Of a stretch of DNA of 64,000 nt, positions 6,910 to 18,100 are shown in pieces. The notes beneath the pieces are model-generated. The model did not search any database. It had not been told where the DNA came from and worked only from the letters and a program-made list of their open reading frames with translations. Made by a program: the position numbers and the translations under genes. The stretch comes from Bacteroides intestinalis (GTDB taxonomy: Bacteria > Bacteroidota > Bacteroidia > Bacteroidales > Bacteroidaceae). Numbering within the stretch: position 1 is the stretch's first letter; the number at the start of each line of letters is the position of its first letter. Where the stretch lies: positions 496,001 through 560,000 of the forward strand of contig NZ_CABJDN010000003.1 in assembly GCF_902364365.1 (NCBI RefSeq). The letters are read 5' to 3'.

Positions 6910-9174
6910 TTATTCTTTCATTTTTACGGATATAGAGTACGCACCTGCTGCATAGCACCAAATGCTAATCTCAAAAACATCTCCCGAAGCAACACTTAGC
7001 GATGAGCCTGACATCGAAGTGTACGCACCACTATTAGGTATAGGCTGAATAAAAGTTGCCATTGCTTTACATCTAATATATAAGTCTTGCCCTACTGACA
7101 TACCACTTGCGACAGACAGATTTGTAGCAGAAGCAAGGGTAGCAACGATACTTCTCTTTGATACAGGCAAAGAAGCAAGGGTTGTAACCGTATTGACACC
7201 CGTGACGGTCGGGTCTCCAACACCCTGAGGACCTTGTGCACCCGTAGCACCCTTCGCACCAGCAGGACCGGTAGCCCCCTGTGGTCCGGTTGCACCCTTC
7301 AGATTCTTGAAAGCAAAAGCAAAGGTTCTTGCAGATGCCGTTCCACCTGCAGTGACCGTTACAGAGGGAGTACCGATATTCGCATCAACTGTAGCAGTCG
7401 CTCCCGTAATAGTGGCATTGACCCCAGCAGGTCCAGTTGCACCTTGTGGACCAGTCGCACCGGTAGCTCCTTTAGCTCCGGCAGGACCTGTCGCGCCTTG
7501 AGGACCGGTTGCACCAGTGGCACCTTTCAAGTTTTTGAAGGCAAAGGCAAAGGTTCTTGCAGAAGCAGTACCACCAAGAGAAACTGTTACTGCAGGAGTA
7601 CCGACATTGGCATCCACTGTAGCGGATGCACCGGTAATGGTTGCGTTTGTTCCAGCAGGACCAGTGGCACCGATTGCGCCTTTTGCACCAGTATCACCCT
7701 TGTCTCCTTTATCGCCCTTTGGACCTTGTATTCCCTGTGCACCAGTGGCACCGGTTGCCCCAGTAGCTCCTGTTGCACCTCTTGAAGGTTTACCTGTATC
7801 GGTAGTCCCAAGATACCAATTACCATTCGAACCAATCGTAGGTGTCGTTCCGGCAGGACCTGTCGCACCAGTTGCACCTTTTGCACCAATAGGACCGGTA
7901 GCCCCTTGCGGACCAGTATCCCCTTTGGGACCTTGAAGACCGGTTGCTCCTGTATCCCCCTTAGGGCCAGTAGCACCAGTATCGCCCTTTACTCCTTGCG
8001 GTCCTGTTGCACCAGTATCACCTTTTATCCCCTGTGGACCTTGTACACCTTGAGGACCTCGTGCTCCTGTATCCCCTTTCTCTCCCTTATCGCCTTTCTC
8101 TCCTTGTAATCGCCCCTGACTTTGCCAGTCACCGTTATACCATGCGTAATATGTGTAGGGTAAAGCTGCACCCACAGCATAGAAACCGCTACTACCGGAA
8201 CCATCAGGAACAGCAGCTTTCAAGGCGGCAAGTGTATCATATTGTCCAAGAGGAGTGAACGTATCTCCCGGCTTACCTTTAACATAAATATCCGTCTTTA
8301 CGTACTTTTTAGTGGACTTCTCCCATTGGTATACATAGTGGTCCGTCCCGATATAGGTAGGATGTTCTGCCGTGTCAGTAGCGTTTGCAGTGGCCGTTTC
8401 CGAATTCTTCTTGAGGGTAGCAAATTCAGTAACACGGTTACCTTCTGCAGTTACACGGCCGCTTTCAGCATTGACGCGTACACTCTCGGCTATCTGACGG
8501 CTTGTTTCTGCACTCTTACGCACATCCTCAGCTGTAACGCGGGCATTCTCTACAGTAACACGCCCGTTTTCAGCCGTCACACGGGAACCTTCTGCAGTAA
8601 CGCGGTTCTTTTCAGCATTGACACGGCCTGTTTCATTTGTCTGCCGGATAGACTCAGCACCAGCCCGCGTAGTCTCAGCATTTTTACGTTCATCTTCGGC
8701 ACTGATACGTTTGGATTCAGCATCAGCACGTCCGAACTCAGCAGTAGCTCGGGCAGTCTCGGAAGCCTGTCTGGTAGTTTCAGCCTTGCCCCGTTCTGTC
8801 TCGGCTGTTTTCCGGGTACCTTCGGCCGTCACACGATCTTTCTCCGAATTGATACGCGTAGCTTCAGCAGATGCGCGGGTACCTTCAGCAGAAACACGCT
8901 TTGTTTCCGCATCCTTACGCAGGTTCTCCGCTGAGACACGTCCTTCTTCGGCTTTACGCAGTTCTTCGGCAGCTTCCTTGGCAGGAGCAGACAACAGTTC
9001 CAAAGGAGCTTCAACAACCGACTCGTCCATACCAGAAAGACGAAGTGCGGGCAAGCTCACTATGTCATCCAGTGAATCGACTACCTCGACATCACCAACA
9101 CCTTGGGAACCCGTAAGGAGAGCTTTCTTTACCTCTTCTACAAGCTGGTTAAACTGATTTGAATCTAATACCAT
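6910..9174 (-). CDS. Tail fibre: coiled-coil heptads, collagen-like triplets, C-terminal head
   Basis: 754 aa. Residues ~65-255 are a long run of near-identical 7-residue units (R-x-x-AE-x-x) predicted to form a parallel coiled coil. Residues ~370-650 contain four collagen-like Gly-X-Y tracts ([12 protein letters not shown] and similar) interrupted by two copies of a ~42-residue beta-rich insert ending in [11 protein letters not shown]. The last ~90 residues are a compact Ser/Gly-rich C-terminal domain likely to trimerise or bind receptor. No catalytic motif is seen. This is the main candidate receptor-contact fibre, in operon with the propeller protein and DUF4376 protein. The repeats make it prone to length variation. 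Confidence 0.88.
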   Translation of the reverse strand: MVLDSNQFNQLVEEVKKALLTGSQGVGDVEVVDSLDDIVSLPALRLSGMDESVVEAPLELLSAPAKEAAEELRKAEEGRVSAENLRKDAETKRVSAEGTRASAEATRINSEKDRVTAEGTRKTAETERGKAETTRQASETARATAEFGRADAESKRISAEDERKNAETTRAGAESIRQTNETGRVNAEKNRVTAEGSRVTAENGRVTVENARVTAEDVRKSAETSRQIAESVRVNAESGRVTAEGNRVTEFATLKKNSETATANATDTAEHPTYIGTDHYVYQWEKSTKKYVKTDIYVKGKPGDTFTPLGQYDTLAALKAAVPDGSGSSGFYAVGAALPYTYYAWYNGDWQSQGRLQGEKGDKGEKGDTGARGPQGVQGPQGIKGDTGATGPQGVKGDTGATGPKGDTGATGLQGPKGDTGPQGATGPIGAKGATGATGPAGTTPTIGSNGNWYLGTTDTGKPSRGATGATGATGATGAQGIQGPKGDKGDKGDTGAKGAIGATGPAGTNATITGASATVDANVGTPAVTVSLGGTASARTFAFAFKNLKGATGATGPQGATGPAGAKGATGATGPQGATGPAGVNATITGATATVDANIGTPSVTVTAGGTASARTFAFAFKNLKGATGPQGATGPAGAKGATGAQGPQGVGDPTVTGVNTVTTLASLPVSKRSIVATLASATNLSVASGMSVGQDLYIRCKAMATFIQPIPNSGAYTSMSGSSLSVASGDVFEISIWCYAAGAYSISVKMKE
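7292..7647. repeat. Duplicated ~128-bp insert module in the fibre gene
   Basis: Copies at 7292-7419 and 7519-7647 encode the same insert (ITGA-x-ATVDAN to KNLKG) with scattered mainly synonymous changes, separated by collagen codons. This is a recent internal duplication, a likely substrate for recombination that lengthens or shortens the fibre. Confidence 0.8.
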
Positions 9175-9198
9175 ATGGTTTGAATTGATTTTAAACGG

Positions 9199-9474
9199 TT
9201 AATTACCACTCAGCAGGTTAATTATACTGCGCTTCACCGCAGCTATTAGCCGGGAGTTTTTGACTACAAGTTCTAAAGCCCTGCAATACTGGTCCGGAAT
9301 CTCCACCGCATCAGTCGAATAGTAGATTTTCTTTGCCAAATCTTCAAAGCCGATATCCAGAAGAATACTTCCGTTATACATCATCTCGTTACCGACTGTC
9401 TCGGCTGCATCGAAGGTTTGTTTTCCACCTTCAAAAGAGGTCTGTGCCTCGATCTGTCTAAAATTGATTTTCAT
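9199..9474 (-). CDS. Small conserved tail-module protein, unknown function
   Basis: 91 aa, soluble, mixed helix and strand; begins MKINFRQIEAQTSFEGG. It lies between the tail-hub gene and the fibre gene in the leftward late operon with short gaps on both sides, so a structural or fibre-assembly role is likely. No recognised motif. Confidence 0.6.
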   Translation of the reverse strand: MKINFRQIEAQTSFEGGKQTFDAAETVGNEMMYNGSILLDIGFEDLAKKIYYSTDAVEIPDQYCRALELVVKNSRLIAAVKRSIINLLSGN

Positions 9475-9495
9475 ATTCTATAAATTATAATTAAA

Positions 9496-12400
9496 CTATC
9501 CACAATAAAAGAAGAACCAGCTACTACCATCAGAAACCAACATCATGGAGTACGTTCCTGTAAGTTTGTAGGTATTATTCATCTCCCAACCGTTAGGAGC
9601 TACGAACGGTCCATTTGTAAAAGTGACACTACCGGCAGTCTGCTTGACATAATAAACCTTCCCGGGACAAGACGAAGGAGAAGGCATTGTCATGGTAACA
9701 TTCACATTGCTGGTAAAGCGCAGGAAGTCATCATGCACATTGACACTACCGGATGCTGTGATAAAGCGTGTATTGACACCACGTGTCGACACAGGCGCAT
9801 CTATCTCTAAAATACGGGAAGAAGGAGTAGTCAACTTTCCATAGATCATCATATCACCGGCAAAACTACATTTGTCACCAAAGTAGCACTCACCGGCAGA
9901 TACATGTATGGCTTTGTTGCGGCCTTCAATTGCAGCAGAGATACTGAGGACGGCAGGAGATGTGGAATACCCGGGTTCACCTTCCTTAAAGCAATAAGGC
10001 CTGATAGTGAGCATGTTCAAGTATTTATTCTCCATGACGCCATGCATATAATAAGGCTTGCTTAATGAGAACTGGCTGGTCTCATCGGTAAAATCAACTA
10101 ACTGGCTGTTCGGATTGGTAGATATACCGCTACTGTGCAAATACAAATCACTGCCTATCCGACCGCTGGAAGCGTTGATAGTGCCGTTAAAGGTTCCATT
10201 ATTAGCAGTCATGTTATTCACAACAACATCACCGGAAGCATCCCAGGTGATATTACTGTTGGCAAGGTATCCAGAGTTATTGTTGCCTAAATACCAAGAA
10301 CCGTTTTGGTTATATATTGAACCGTCAGCACCGAGCACAACATTATTTTTATGAATAGAATCAACGTCTATGATCCAACCTGCAAGATTGCCGTCAGTGG
10401 CGGTTATACTTCCACTGAATGTACCTCCTTTACCATGGAAAACACCATTACTATCAATGTAGAAAGGGTCAGTAGGCTTATTGACATTCTTGACTGAAAT
10501 GGTATTCAGGGTAAGGTTGCCATCTGTATCGACTATGAACTTCCCGTTGATGATGGTCTTTCCGGTAAAGTTTATCTTATCAGCCTGAATCGTAGCATTG
10601 GAAATCAGGTTACCAGCTTCATCCTCTGTGATGAACGCACTTATTTCAGCCCGTCTGACTATTTCGCCATACGGGTCAACCTTCTGGGCAAACACAGTAG
10701 CAATATTGCTTTCTGTCACTAAACCGGCTCTGTCGATGTTGGTGATATTACCTTTGGAATCGAAAGTAATCTTCTGTACAAACTGGTCAATCCGGTTACT
10801 TGTCTGGCTGATAGCGGATGAATGTTCTTCTACCGTACCTTTCAGACTGTTGGTTGCAGTAACCAGACTATCAATCTTTTCGGCCGTCACATGGAAGCTG
10901 CCTTCATGCTTGTCCAAGCCACCCTCTACGCTTGTTACCCTCTGTGTTATCTCCCTGATGGACTGCTGGAACTCACTGAAAGTTCCACCGGAACCATCCC
11001 CGACAATACCTCTGATAGAATCAACCTCTATCTTTAAAGTAGAATACTTACCGGTGATATCGGTTACGTTAGCAGAAATACCACTGACTGTCTGGGTGAG
11101 CTTTGAGTAGTTGGTCCCCTGTTCGGTTATGTCCGCAACTATACCCTCTATCTTCTGGGCAGTCACATGGAAAGAAGCTTCATGAGAAGTTAACCGGCCG
11201 TCAATAGCATTCACCGTAGAGATGGTAGCCCATAACTTGTTACCGTCAGCAGTAGTGATCCAACCAGCCGACTTGATGGTATTATTGATAGTATCGGTAG
11301 CAGATACCATTGCATCTATCTTTTCAGCAGTCACATGGAAGCTGGAAAGATGCTTTGTCAGCTTACCATCAAGGTCAGCTATAGATGATGAGAAATCTGC
11401 ACGTAATCCACGGGCGGATAAATCAATGGCTGAAGTATAAGCTTCCGTTATACGACCCTCGGTATTTGTCAGGTCTTCCGTAAACTTCGCTTCAAGATTA
11501 CGGGCAGTCAGAAGGAATTCACTGTGATACTCTTCAAGCTTGCCGGCCGTGCTTCTGATTTCGTCAAGGTTCGCCTGAATCTTCTTGTCTGTGAGTTCGA
11601 AACGCATGTTGAACTCCTCGCGCAAGTCGGCAAGAGCGTCATCGGTAAGAGTCAGTGAATAGACATAGATGTCACCGGTGAAAGACATGTAGAAATCACC
11701 GGTACCGTTCCACTTGCCGGTTATCTCCATCTGCTTGAATTCAGTACCGGGATACAGGTCCTTTGAGAAGGAAATCGGGGTATATTCTTCGAAGCCCGTC
11801 TCATTCTCATCATTGAAATGAACGGTAAGAATACCGGGACGCTTCACCAGATACTTGAAAGAGACGGTGAACTGCCGGGGGCGCTTGAGTTCGTCGAAAG
11901 TCTCAAAATCCGGATGGCGGTAAAAGTTTGAATTAACCTGCTCGATATAGCTGTTCTTTAAGCGCAAGACACTTTTTGCACCCTCGCTTACAATATCGGC
12001 GAAAGACTCCTTGTTCGCATAGAAGTTGCTATTGAAGTACAGCAATCGACCATCTACACGGAAGATACGTATGTTGCTGCTACCAGTCCAATACTGCATA
12101 TCTGCGGCAAAAGACGCATTGTTCAGGTAGTTGTCAAGGGCATTGATTTCATCGCGCACGGAAGAGATTTCAGACTTTATCAAACCTTCAATGACGGTAA
12201 ACATCGTTAGAATATCCTCACCGGCCATGGTAAGAAAACGCCCCTTAATTTCGACTCCACCTTCCGGGGTATATTTGATGTAAGTGCTTTCGTCACGGGC
12301 ACCGATATAAGAAGTGCCATACACCTTCATGTAGGCGTGACCGGTGGACTTGTCAAGCCCGAAGGAAATGATGTCCTTCTCTGTCAGGTTGAAATCATTG

Positions 12401-14655
12401 ATACCAGCGTAGAAGGTGATAGATGGGGATATCTCGTTAGTGGATGACAGAACAATCGCACTTTGAAGGTCCACATCTGTACGGTGTCCTAAACCGATAA
12501 TGTCATCACCTGCTTGGGGGATATCGCTTCCCCCGTCACAAATAGTCTTGGAAAGGTCAATATAATCACGCCCCACCTCCATGACCTCACGCCAGTAGTA
12601 GCGGTTGGATGCATTAAGGGTGGTACCGTCAACAATGTTGCATTCCTTGGCCTGCGCCAGCGAACCAACACTGAATTCGTTCGCAATTGCTTCCCCTTCC
12701 TGCTCGGCAAGAAAATAGCATCTGTAGACATCTTTCAGCTCTTCTACACGAATACACTTCATTCCAGCGTGGGTGATAATCTGTTCACCGCCGACATGCG
12801 TAGCTTTCTTAACTTGTAATTCTTCAAAGACTGCCTTTATCTTCACATACAGACGGTCAACAACAGCTTGGGAAGTGCCGTCTTCGCGTACTGTGATACC
12901 ACTGCCGTTCTTACCAATCAATAGTCCCTTGAGGAACGTGATAATCTCTTCCGCCACATCGGGGAAGTCCTTCCTCAGAAACATCCTGAGTGTACGCAAG
13001 GCAGAGAATACATTGAAGTTACTTGCGGCCGTAGCGTCGTTAGTTTTAATAACGTAGATATTACTCCCTCCAGAACCGGTGAAAGTCTGCCCTTTGAAAG
13101 TCAACTCTTCGACTTGCGTTTCAATATCGGAAAGGCGGGAATAGGCAGTACTTTCACCGATGGTATATTGTGGGGAGTCGTAAGGTAAATCCAGCTTGAT
13201 TTCAAAGCCGATGACACGGGACAAGCGCCCGTCCTTGAAGTAGGCGGGGTTGACAAGGTTAATTCTCTGACCGATATCAAAGCTATGATTGATTTGGTCA
13301 TCATGCACCCAAATGGAGTTGAGGGTAGCGGTATAAGTACCATCGTCAATGCAGGTCTTTGCTACATATTTCTTGGCGGCGGCAAGTAGTTCCTGTTCGG
13401 CGGTGGCAACTAAACCCAGTTCGGCTATCTTCTCGGCATTCCAACCACTAAGGACGTATTTATCACCTTCTGCAGGAAGAAGAATTTCATCCGGCAAGGG
13501 ACGGCCGTAGTCTTCGTTCTGTACAATCTCCCAAAGCTGAGCGTCCGGGTTGAATGTGCCGTCGTCGTTCTTTTCGGTCAAGCCAAGAGGATTGAAAGCA
13601 ACTCCGAATTCCATACCATTGAGCTTGCCGGATTCGAACCTGATTTTGAGTTCCTGACCTTCAAGGATGTATTCCTTTGAGAAGTTGATTCCGGTATCGG
13701 TAAAGCGGTAAAAGGTAGCTTTCGTCTTAGTACCGTCTTCATTGTCTACCTCGCTTTCGTAGGAGCTTACATCAGTGATTTCACCTACTCTTTTAGGGTA
13801 GATGTCGTCAAATACAACAACAGCTTCAATGGCTTCAAAGTCACTCATGCCCTCATAGGCATCCACGTATGGAGTGCCTGCCGGAAGCATAAGGCGCTTC
13901 TGAACGATACCATTAACAACAGTACTCTGGTCTACCGGGCGATAGTTGGTAGGGATATTTCTTGTTGAACCGAATGCGTAGATACGGGTGGCATAAGTAC
14001 CCTTGCTGTCACTCCGGCTCATGTCCTTGGCTTCCTTATCCAGTTCTATCTTAACAGCGTCGGAGAACTCACACCTACCAAAGTTAATGACATGGTCCGT
14101 TACCCAGCAGTCACAGCCCCATTGGTCAGCCATAGAGAACATGGCATCAATGAGGTTCATGTTCTCATAGGTCATCAGCTTGGAAGACCTCTCTACACTG
14201 CTGTCAATGGAAAACTCAAAGTCCTTTCCCTCGTACTTATAACCAAGAGCTTTCAAATTACGAAGAAATACACCCATCTGGATATCCAGTGAAGCGGTAA
14301 GGGACCAAGACGCTTCCTGCCCTCCACTCTCCGGGGTGTACTTGAATATCTTTGTTTTCCATTGCCAATAGTAAGCATCCAAACGAAGCTCGTAGTCATA
14401 CCCTCCGGTGGATGCGTTGTAGGTCGGATAGGACAAGTCTACTATCTGATAGATTTTAGCCAGTTTCCCACCCATAGAGGCATCGAAGACACCGCGCAGG
14501 TCTACGTAATCACCTACTTGGAAATCGATTGGATGCAAAGTATTAAAGGGAAGCACAACATAGTCCTCCTTCATCAAAGAGAACCTACCTTTTGCACCGG
14601 GATTGATACCGGTTGAAAAGCGAGTATTGCCTTGTATGTCCTTAATATCTATCAT
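9496..14655 (-). CDS. Large tail-hub / tail-tip protein (Tal-like with fibre C-terminus)
   Basis: 1719 aa. The N-terminal ~550 residues form the hub-type domain: an N-terminal strand-rich region, then a central fold with many Asp/Tyr-rich loops as in prophage minor structural proteins. The middle (~1050-1350) has repeated units of the type HE-x-SFHVTA-x-KI spaced ~70-90 residues, predicted to form trimeric stalk segments. The last ~350 residues have pentapeptide-like (N-x-T-x-N-G-T-F) and beta-rich segments ending in a Trp/Phe-rich tip (SSWFFFYCG). It follows the tape measure and Dit-like gene, the canonical position of the baseplate hub. No clear peptidase motif. An intrinsic terminator-like hairpin and a palindrome lie just before its start. 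Confidence 0.85.
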   Translation of the reverse strand: MIDIKDIQGNTRFSTGINPGAKGRFSLMKEDYVVLPFNTLHPIDFQVGDYVDLRGVFDASMGGKLAKIYQIVDLSYPTYNASTGGYDYELRLDAYYWQWKTKIFKYTPESGGQEASWSLTASLDIQMGVFLRNLKALGYKYEGKDFEFSIDSSVERSSKLMTYENMNLIDAMFSMADQWGCDCWVTDHVINFGRCEFSDAVKIELDKEAKDMSRSDSKGTYATRIYAFGSTRNIPTNYRPVDQSTVVNGIVQKRLMLPAGTPYVDAYEGMSDFEAIEAVVVFDDIYPKRVGEITDVSSYESEVDNEDGTKTKATFYRFTDTGINFSKEYILEGQELKIRFESGKLNGMEFGVAFNPLGLTEKNDDGTFNPDAQLWEIVQNEDYGRPLPDEILLPAEGDKYVLSGWNAEKIAELGLVATAEQELLAAAKKYVAKTCIDDGTYTATLNSIWVHDDQINHSFDIGQRINLVNPAYFKDGRLSRVIGFEIKLDLPYDSPQYTIGESTAYSRLSDIETQVEELTFKGQTFTGSGGSNIYVIKTNDATAASNFNVFSALRTLRMFLRKDFPDVAEEIITFLKGLLIGKNGSGITVREDGTSQAVVDRLYVKIKAVFEELQVKKATHVGGEQIITHAGMKCIRVEELKDVYRCYFLAEQEGEAIANEFSVGSLAQAKECNIVDGTTLNASNRYYWREVMEVGRDYIDLSKTICDGGSDIPQAGDDIIGLGHRTDVDLQSAIVLSSTNEISPSITFYAGINDFNLTEKDIISFGLDKSTGHAYMKVYGTSYIGARDESTYIKYTPEGGVEIKGRFLTMAGEDILTMFTVIEGLIKSEISSVRDEINALDNYLNNASFAADMQYWTGSSNIRIFRVDGRLLYFNSNFYANKESFADIVSEGAKSVLRLKNSYIEQVNSNFYRHPDFETFDELKRPRQFTVSFKYLVKRPGILTVHFNDENETGFEEYTPISFSKDLYPGTEFKQMEITGKWNGTGDFYMSFTGDIYVYSLTLTDDALADLREEFNMRFELTDKKIQANLDEIRSTAGKLEEYHSEFLLTARNLEAKFTEDLTNTEGRITEAYTSAIDLSARGLRADFSSSIADLDGKLTKHLSSFHVTAEKIDAMVSATDTINNTIKSAGWITTADGNKLWATISTVNAIDGRLTSHEASFHVTAQKIEGIVADITEQGTNYSKLTQTVSGISANVTDITGKYSTLKIEVDSIRGIVGDGSGGTFSEFQQSIREITQRVTSVEGGLDKHEGSFHVTAEKIDSLVTATNSLKGTVEEHSSAISQTSNRIDQFVQKITFDSKGNITNIDRAGLVTESNIATVFAQKVDPYGEIVRRAEISAFITEDEAGNLISNATIQADKINFTGKTIINGKFIVDTDGNLTLNTISVKNVNKPTDPFYIDSNGVFHGKGGTFSGSITATDGNLAGWIIDVDSIHKNNVVLGADGSIYNQNGSWYLGNNNSGYLANSNITWDASGDVVVNNMTANNGTFNGTINASSGRIGSDLYLHSSGISTNPNSQLVDFTDETSQFSLSKPYYMHGVMENKYLNMLTIRPYCFKEGEPGYSTSPAVLSISAAIEGRNKAIHVSAGECYFGDKCSFAGDMMIYGKLTTPSSRILEIDAPVSTRGVNTRFITASGSVNVHDDFLRFTSNVNVTMTMPSPSSCPGKVYYVKQTAGSVTFTNGPFVAPNGWEMNNTYKLTGTYSMMLVSDGSSWFFFYCG

Positions 14656-14674
14656 AACTACAAATGTCGGAGAT

Positions 14675-14705
14675 AAAAAAAAGAAGCCCTAAAATTTAGA
14701 GCTTC
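14675..14705 (-). terminator. Terminator-like hairpin inside the tail operon
   Basis: On the minus strand an 11-position stem (one mismatch) with GAAGC/GCTTC at its base is followed by eight T residues. It lies 20 bp before the start of the 1719-aa hub gene and after the Dit-like gene, so it could lower expression of hub and fibre relative to tube proteins. Confidence 0.65.
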
Positions 14706-14710
14706 CATAC

Positions 14711-14732
14711 ACGACAATGAATTTAATGTCGT
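14711..14732. promoter_or_regulatory. Inverted repeat site A (ACGACAAT-N6-AATGTCGT)
   Basis: One of three copies of the same 22-bp palindrome in the phage (others at 27430-27451 and 37945-37966). This copy has one mismatch in its right arm. It lies between the Dit-like gene stop and the hub gene. Its flank shares an extended segment (TTTAG-x-GCTTCC-x-AT) with site B. Confidence 0.65.
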
Positions 14733-14735
14733 AAA

Positions 14736-15152
14736 TTAGCCTCTAATGCTCGGATTCGGCTCGCAGAACTTACTTGTTATCTTACCGAACGTCCGGTCAA
14801 GACTTTGGGCATAAGATACGCTTTTCCCAAGATAGACTAGGTGATAGATATCACTGCTATTGTCCGGTACTTGGATATCAACCGCCCCTTTGTAGAGTTC
14901 CTCGGAAAAGGCCTTCTTCTTCCTTTGGTAATCCTCTGGAGAGCTACCTTGTATTGTAAACGTCAGAGCCAATTCGCGTTCATCCAGCTTGGGCGACTTT
15001 ACCACCACTTCTTTTCCATGTTCCAGTCGGGATTTATTTTCAATGAATTCCTTCAGAGAAACCGGTGCACCCAGTACATCAAAGAAACTATTACCCATTC
15101 TAACACCCCACTCTTTAAGAGCATCTTTGTTGTTAATTATCAACTCGGCCAT
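14736..15152 (-). CDS. Distal tail (Dit)-like protein
   Basis: 138 aa. Begins MAELIINNKDALKEWG and contains a central strand-rich block (ELALTFTIQGSS) typical of short Dit-type rings joining tail tube to hub. The call rests on size and on the invariant gene order tape measure, Dit, hub; no catalytic motif. The start is 12 bp downstream of the tape-measure stop. Confidence 0.65.
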   Translation of the reverse strand: MAELIINNKDALKEWGVRMGNSFFDVLGAPVSLKEFIENKSRLEHGKEVVVKSPKLDERELALTFTIQGSSPEDYQRKKKAFSEELYKGAVDIQVPDNSSDIYHLVYLGKSVSYAQSLDRTFGKITSKFCEPNPSIRG

Positions 15153-15164
15153 ATCTATAAGTTT

Positions 15165-18100
15165 TTAAAGGTTCTTTAAGTTCCGTTTAATCTCATCGGT
15201 GCCAGCAAGTATCTTGGGGCTGTTCTTCGCAAGTATAGCTGAGTTTTCCACTATATCCCTACGAGCAATATTACCCTCCACTTGGAATGTCCTCATCTCG
15301 TCTACAATCCTTTCCATACTGGAAACCTTTTCAGTCAATACCTTTATATCTTCTGTCGGAAATACAACATTTATCTGGGACTGATAGCTATTAGTGATGA
15401 TTCCTCTTGTCTTATCAACGAAATTGGGCGTACCAGACATTAAGGCAGGAATATCATCGTTTGTAATGTCTATCAATGACAGTCTTTTGTCGATGGATGA
15501 TAATAAGCCAGTTTGTTGAACAGCTTGATTCTTGATTTCTTCTCCGGCAACCTGCAAAGCCGTAAAACGCCCGTTAAGCTCTTCGCCGGTGTCTTGTGAC
15601 ATGGCTTCAAAGCCTTTGGAAGATGCCTGCTGTGAAAACATGGTTCCAAAGAACTGGTTGATAGCATCCACTTCCTTCTTCATGTCATCAACCATAGTCT
15701 GTTTCATGGAGTCAAGGAGCTGCTTTTCTTCGGAAGTCAGGTTGTCATCTCCCATGGCACGTTGCCATTCGTTGTACCACTTCTGCATCTGGGGTTTGAA
15801 GTTCTCCACATACATGGCTTTAATGAGAGCCTTACGCATGTACTCGCTCATGTCGTCGGAGATATCCTCGGCGGTGGCTTCAATATCATAGAGGGAGTTT
15901 AGTATGCCATCAGAGAATGACTCCCATTCCTGCTCTGCCTCATTCCTTGCATTCTCAGCCTCTTGTGCGGCTTCTTCGGCACGCTTTATTGCACCCGTAT
16001 CAAGAGATGGGAACAAAGCATTAGCAGCATCCACGATATCAACACCGGCTTTCTGAATCTCGGCTATCATTTCGTCCAAGGTCTTACGCTCGGCGGTATC
16101 TATGGCACCGTCCTTCATAAACTCGGTGTATTTGTCATACCAAGCCTGAATCTGAGGTTGGAGCTGAGCGGTAAACATAGAATCAACCAAGGCGTTACGC
16201 ATGTACTGATAAATATTGTTGGCTACATCCTCGGCAGTGGCTTCCGCATCATACAATACGTTCTTGATACTGTCAGAGAAAGATTCAAAGGCTTTCTTGA
16301 CTTCTTCGCCAGAATCCGTCCAAGCATCGCTGATTTCTTTTGCTGCATCTGATACTTCCTTGCTCAGCTCGTCAATGTCAGTCTTGATATTGGCACGCTC
16401 TTCATCAGTTACAAGTCCATCGGCGGAATACTCTTTCCATTTCTCCCAGATAGCTTTGATACGAGGTTCGTACTGTTCGATATACATTGCCTCGATAAGC
16501 TCTTTGCGCATGGATTCAGCAATGTCCTTGGCGACGGACTCGGCTGTCACTTCTGCATTGTACAAGGAGTTTAATATACCATCAGAGAAAGACTTGAATT
16601 CCTCTTCAAGCTCCTTCTTTAGGCTGCTCTCAGTGATACCGAGAGTATCGGATAGAATGTCTTTGGCGGTCGTAATGTCGTTAGCCAGTTTCTCAGCTTC
16701 ACTTCTCAGTGCGTTACGTTCAGCATCGGTTATATCACCGTCAAACATGGCTTCCTGAACCTTCTTATAGAATTCCTCTATCTGCGGTTGGAAGGTATCG
16801 GCAAACATCTTGTCAACCATCTGTTGACGGATGTATTCAAAGATATTATCTGTCACATCTTCGGCGGTAGCTTCGATGGAGGACATTGCAGACTTCACGT
16901 TATCAACGAATGACTGTAGGTCTTCGGCATCCTTCAGTTTGTCAGCGAAGATACTGTTCACGCTCTCAACGCCCTTCATCATCTGTTCAATGTACTGGTC
17001 TACTTGGGAGCCAAGTTGCGCCATATCACTCTCTGATAATCCGTCTGCTGAGAGGCCTTCAAAGGTCTTGTATAGTTCTTCCATCTTGCTCTTATACTCC
17101 TTTTCGTACAGAGCATTTATCATGGCTTGACGGAAGTAGTCATAGATATTATCGGAGACATCTTTAGCTGTCACGTCCAAAGAAGTTAGAGCACTTTGCA
17201 TATCACTGACAAATGATTCAAGAGCCTCTTTGGCAGAATCTGAAGTAGAATCAGACCATCCAAACATTTTCTGATAATTTTCCCATTCTGCCTTAGCTTC
17301 TTCAACGATGTCTAAATAATCTTGTTTGGAAGCCTCCATCTCTTCTGGTGTAAGCTTTTTATCGCTTTCTACGCTTTTGGCAAAATTAGTATACCACTCT
17401 TGGAGCTTCTTATCATATACACCGGTCATCATTATTTCAAGCAGAGCATTTTGCATCATCTCCTCAAAGTCCTCAGCAAACGCTTCTGCATTATCCTTCA
17501 TTTCAAGCAATGAGGTACGAAAGTTGTCTTTTACCGAATCAAAAGATGTAGAAGTAAGTTTTTCATAATAGGCATTCTGAAGTTCCTCAAGTTCTTTGTA
17601 GTATGATATATAAGAATCCATGTATTGAGCGGCATCTCTATATCCATCATCGGCTGAATTCTTAATTTTAGTATATAAGTCTGTGGCTTCTAATGCAACT
17701 TTCGCCATCTGCTCACTCGTTAAATTCCAGAAATCACTGGCATTATTAACTGTATGCCCGACAACACCACTAATGCGTGCCCAGTCGCTTGAAGACATGG
17801 CATTATTTATTTTCTTATTTGAAGAATGGCTACCTCCCATACCTAAGAAACCATTGCTATAAGCTTCTGCACTTCTTCGCATCATTTCTTGGGTATTACG
17901 CATCTGTTGCTCCAAATTGGACTTCTGTTGGTTATACACTTCTGTAGATTCCACAACAGAAGTAGATTCCATTTTATCAGCAAGATTGTCAATAGCCATT
18001 TCCAAGTCTTGATTGGATTGAGTAAGATTCTCAATATCTTTTTGTAATTGTGGGTCACTTTCACCACCAAAATCAAGTCCTGTCCACCCGAACACAGTAT

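Noticed and set aside
7092..8934. Several long open frames on both strands across the fibre gene
   Set aside because: Shadows of the Gly/Pro/Ala-rich and heptad repeat codons of the fibre; compositions are artefactual.
10598..11110. Plus-strand open frame opposite the hub gene
   Set aside because: Antisense shadow of repetitive stalk-coding DNA; no start signal or family features.
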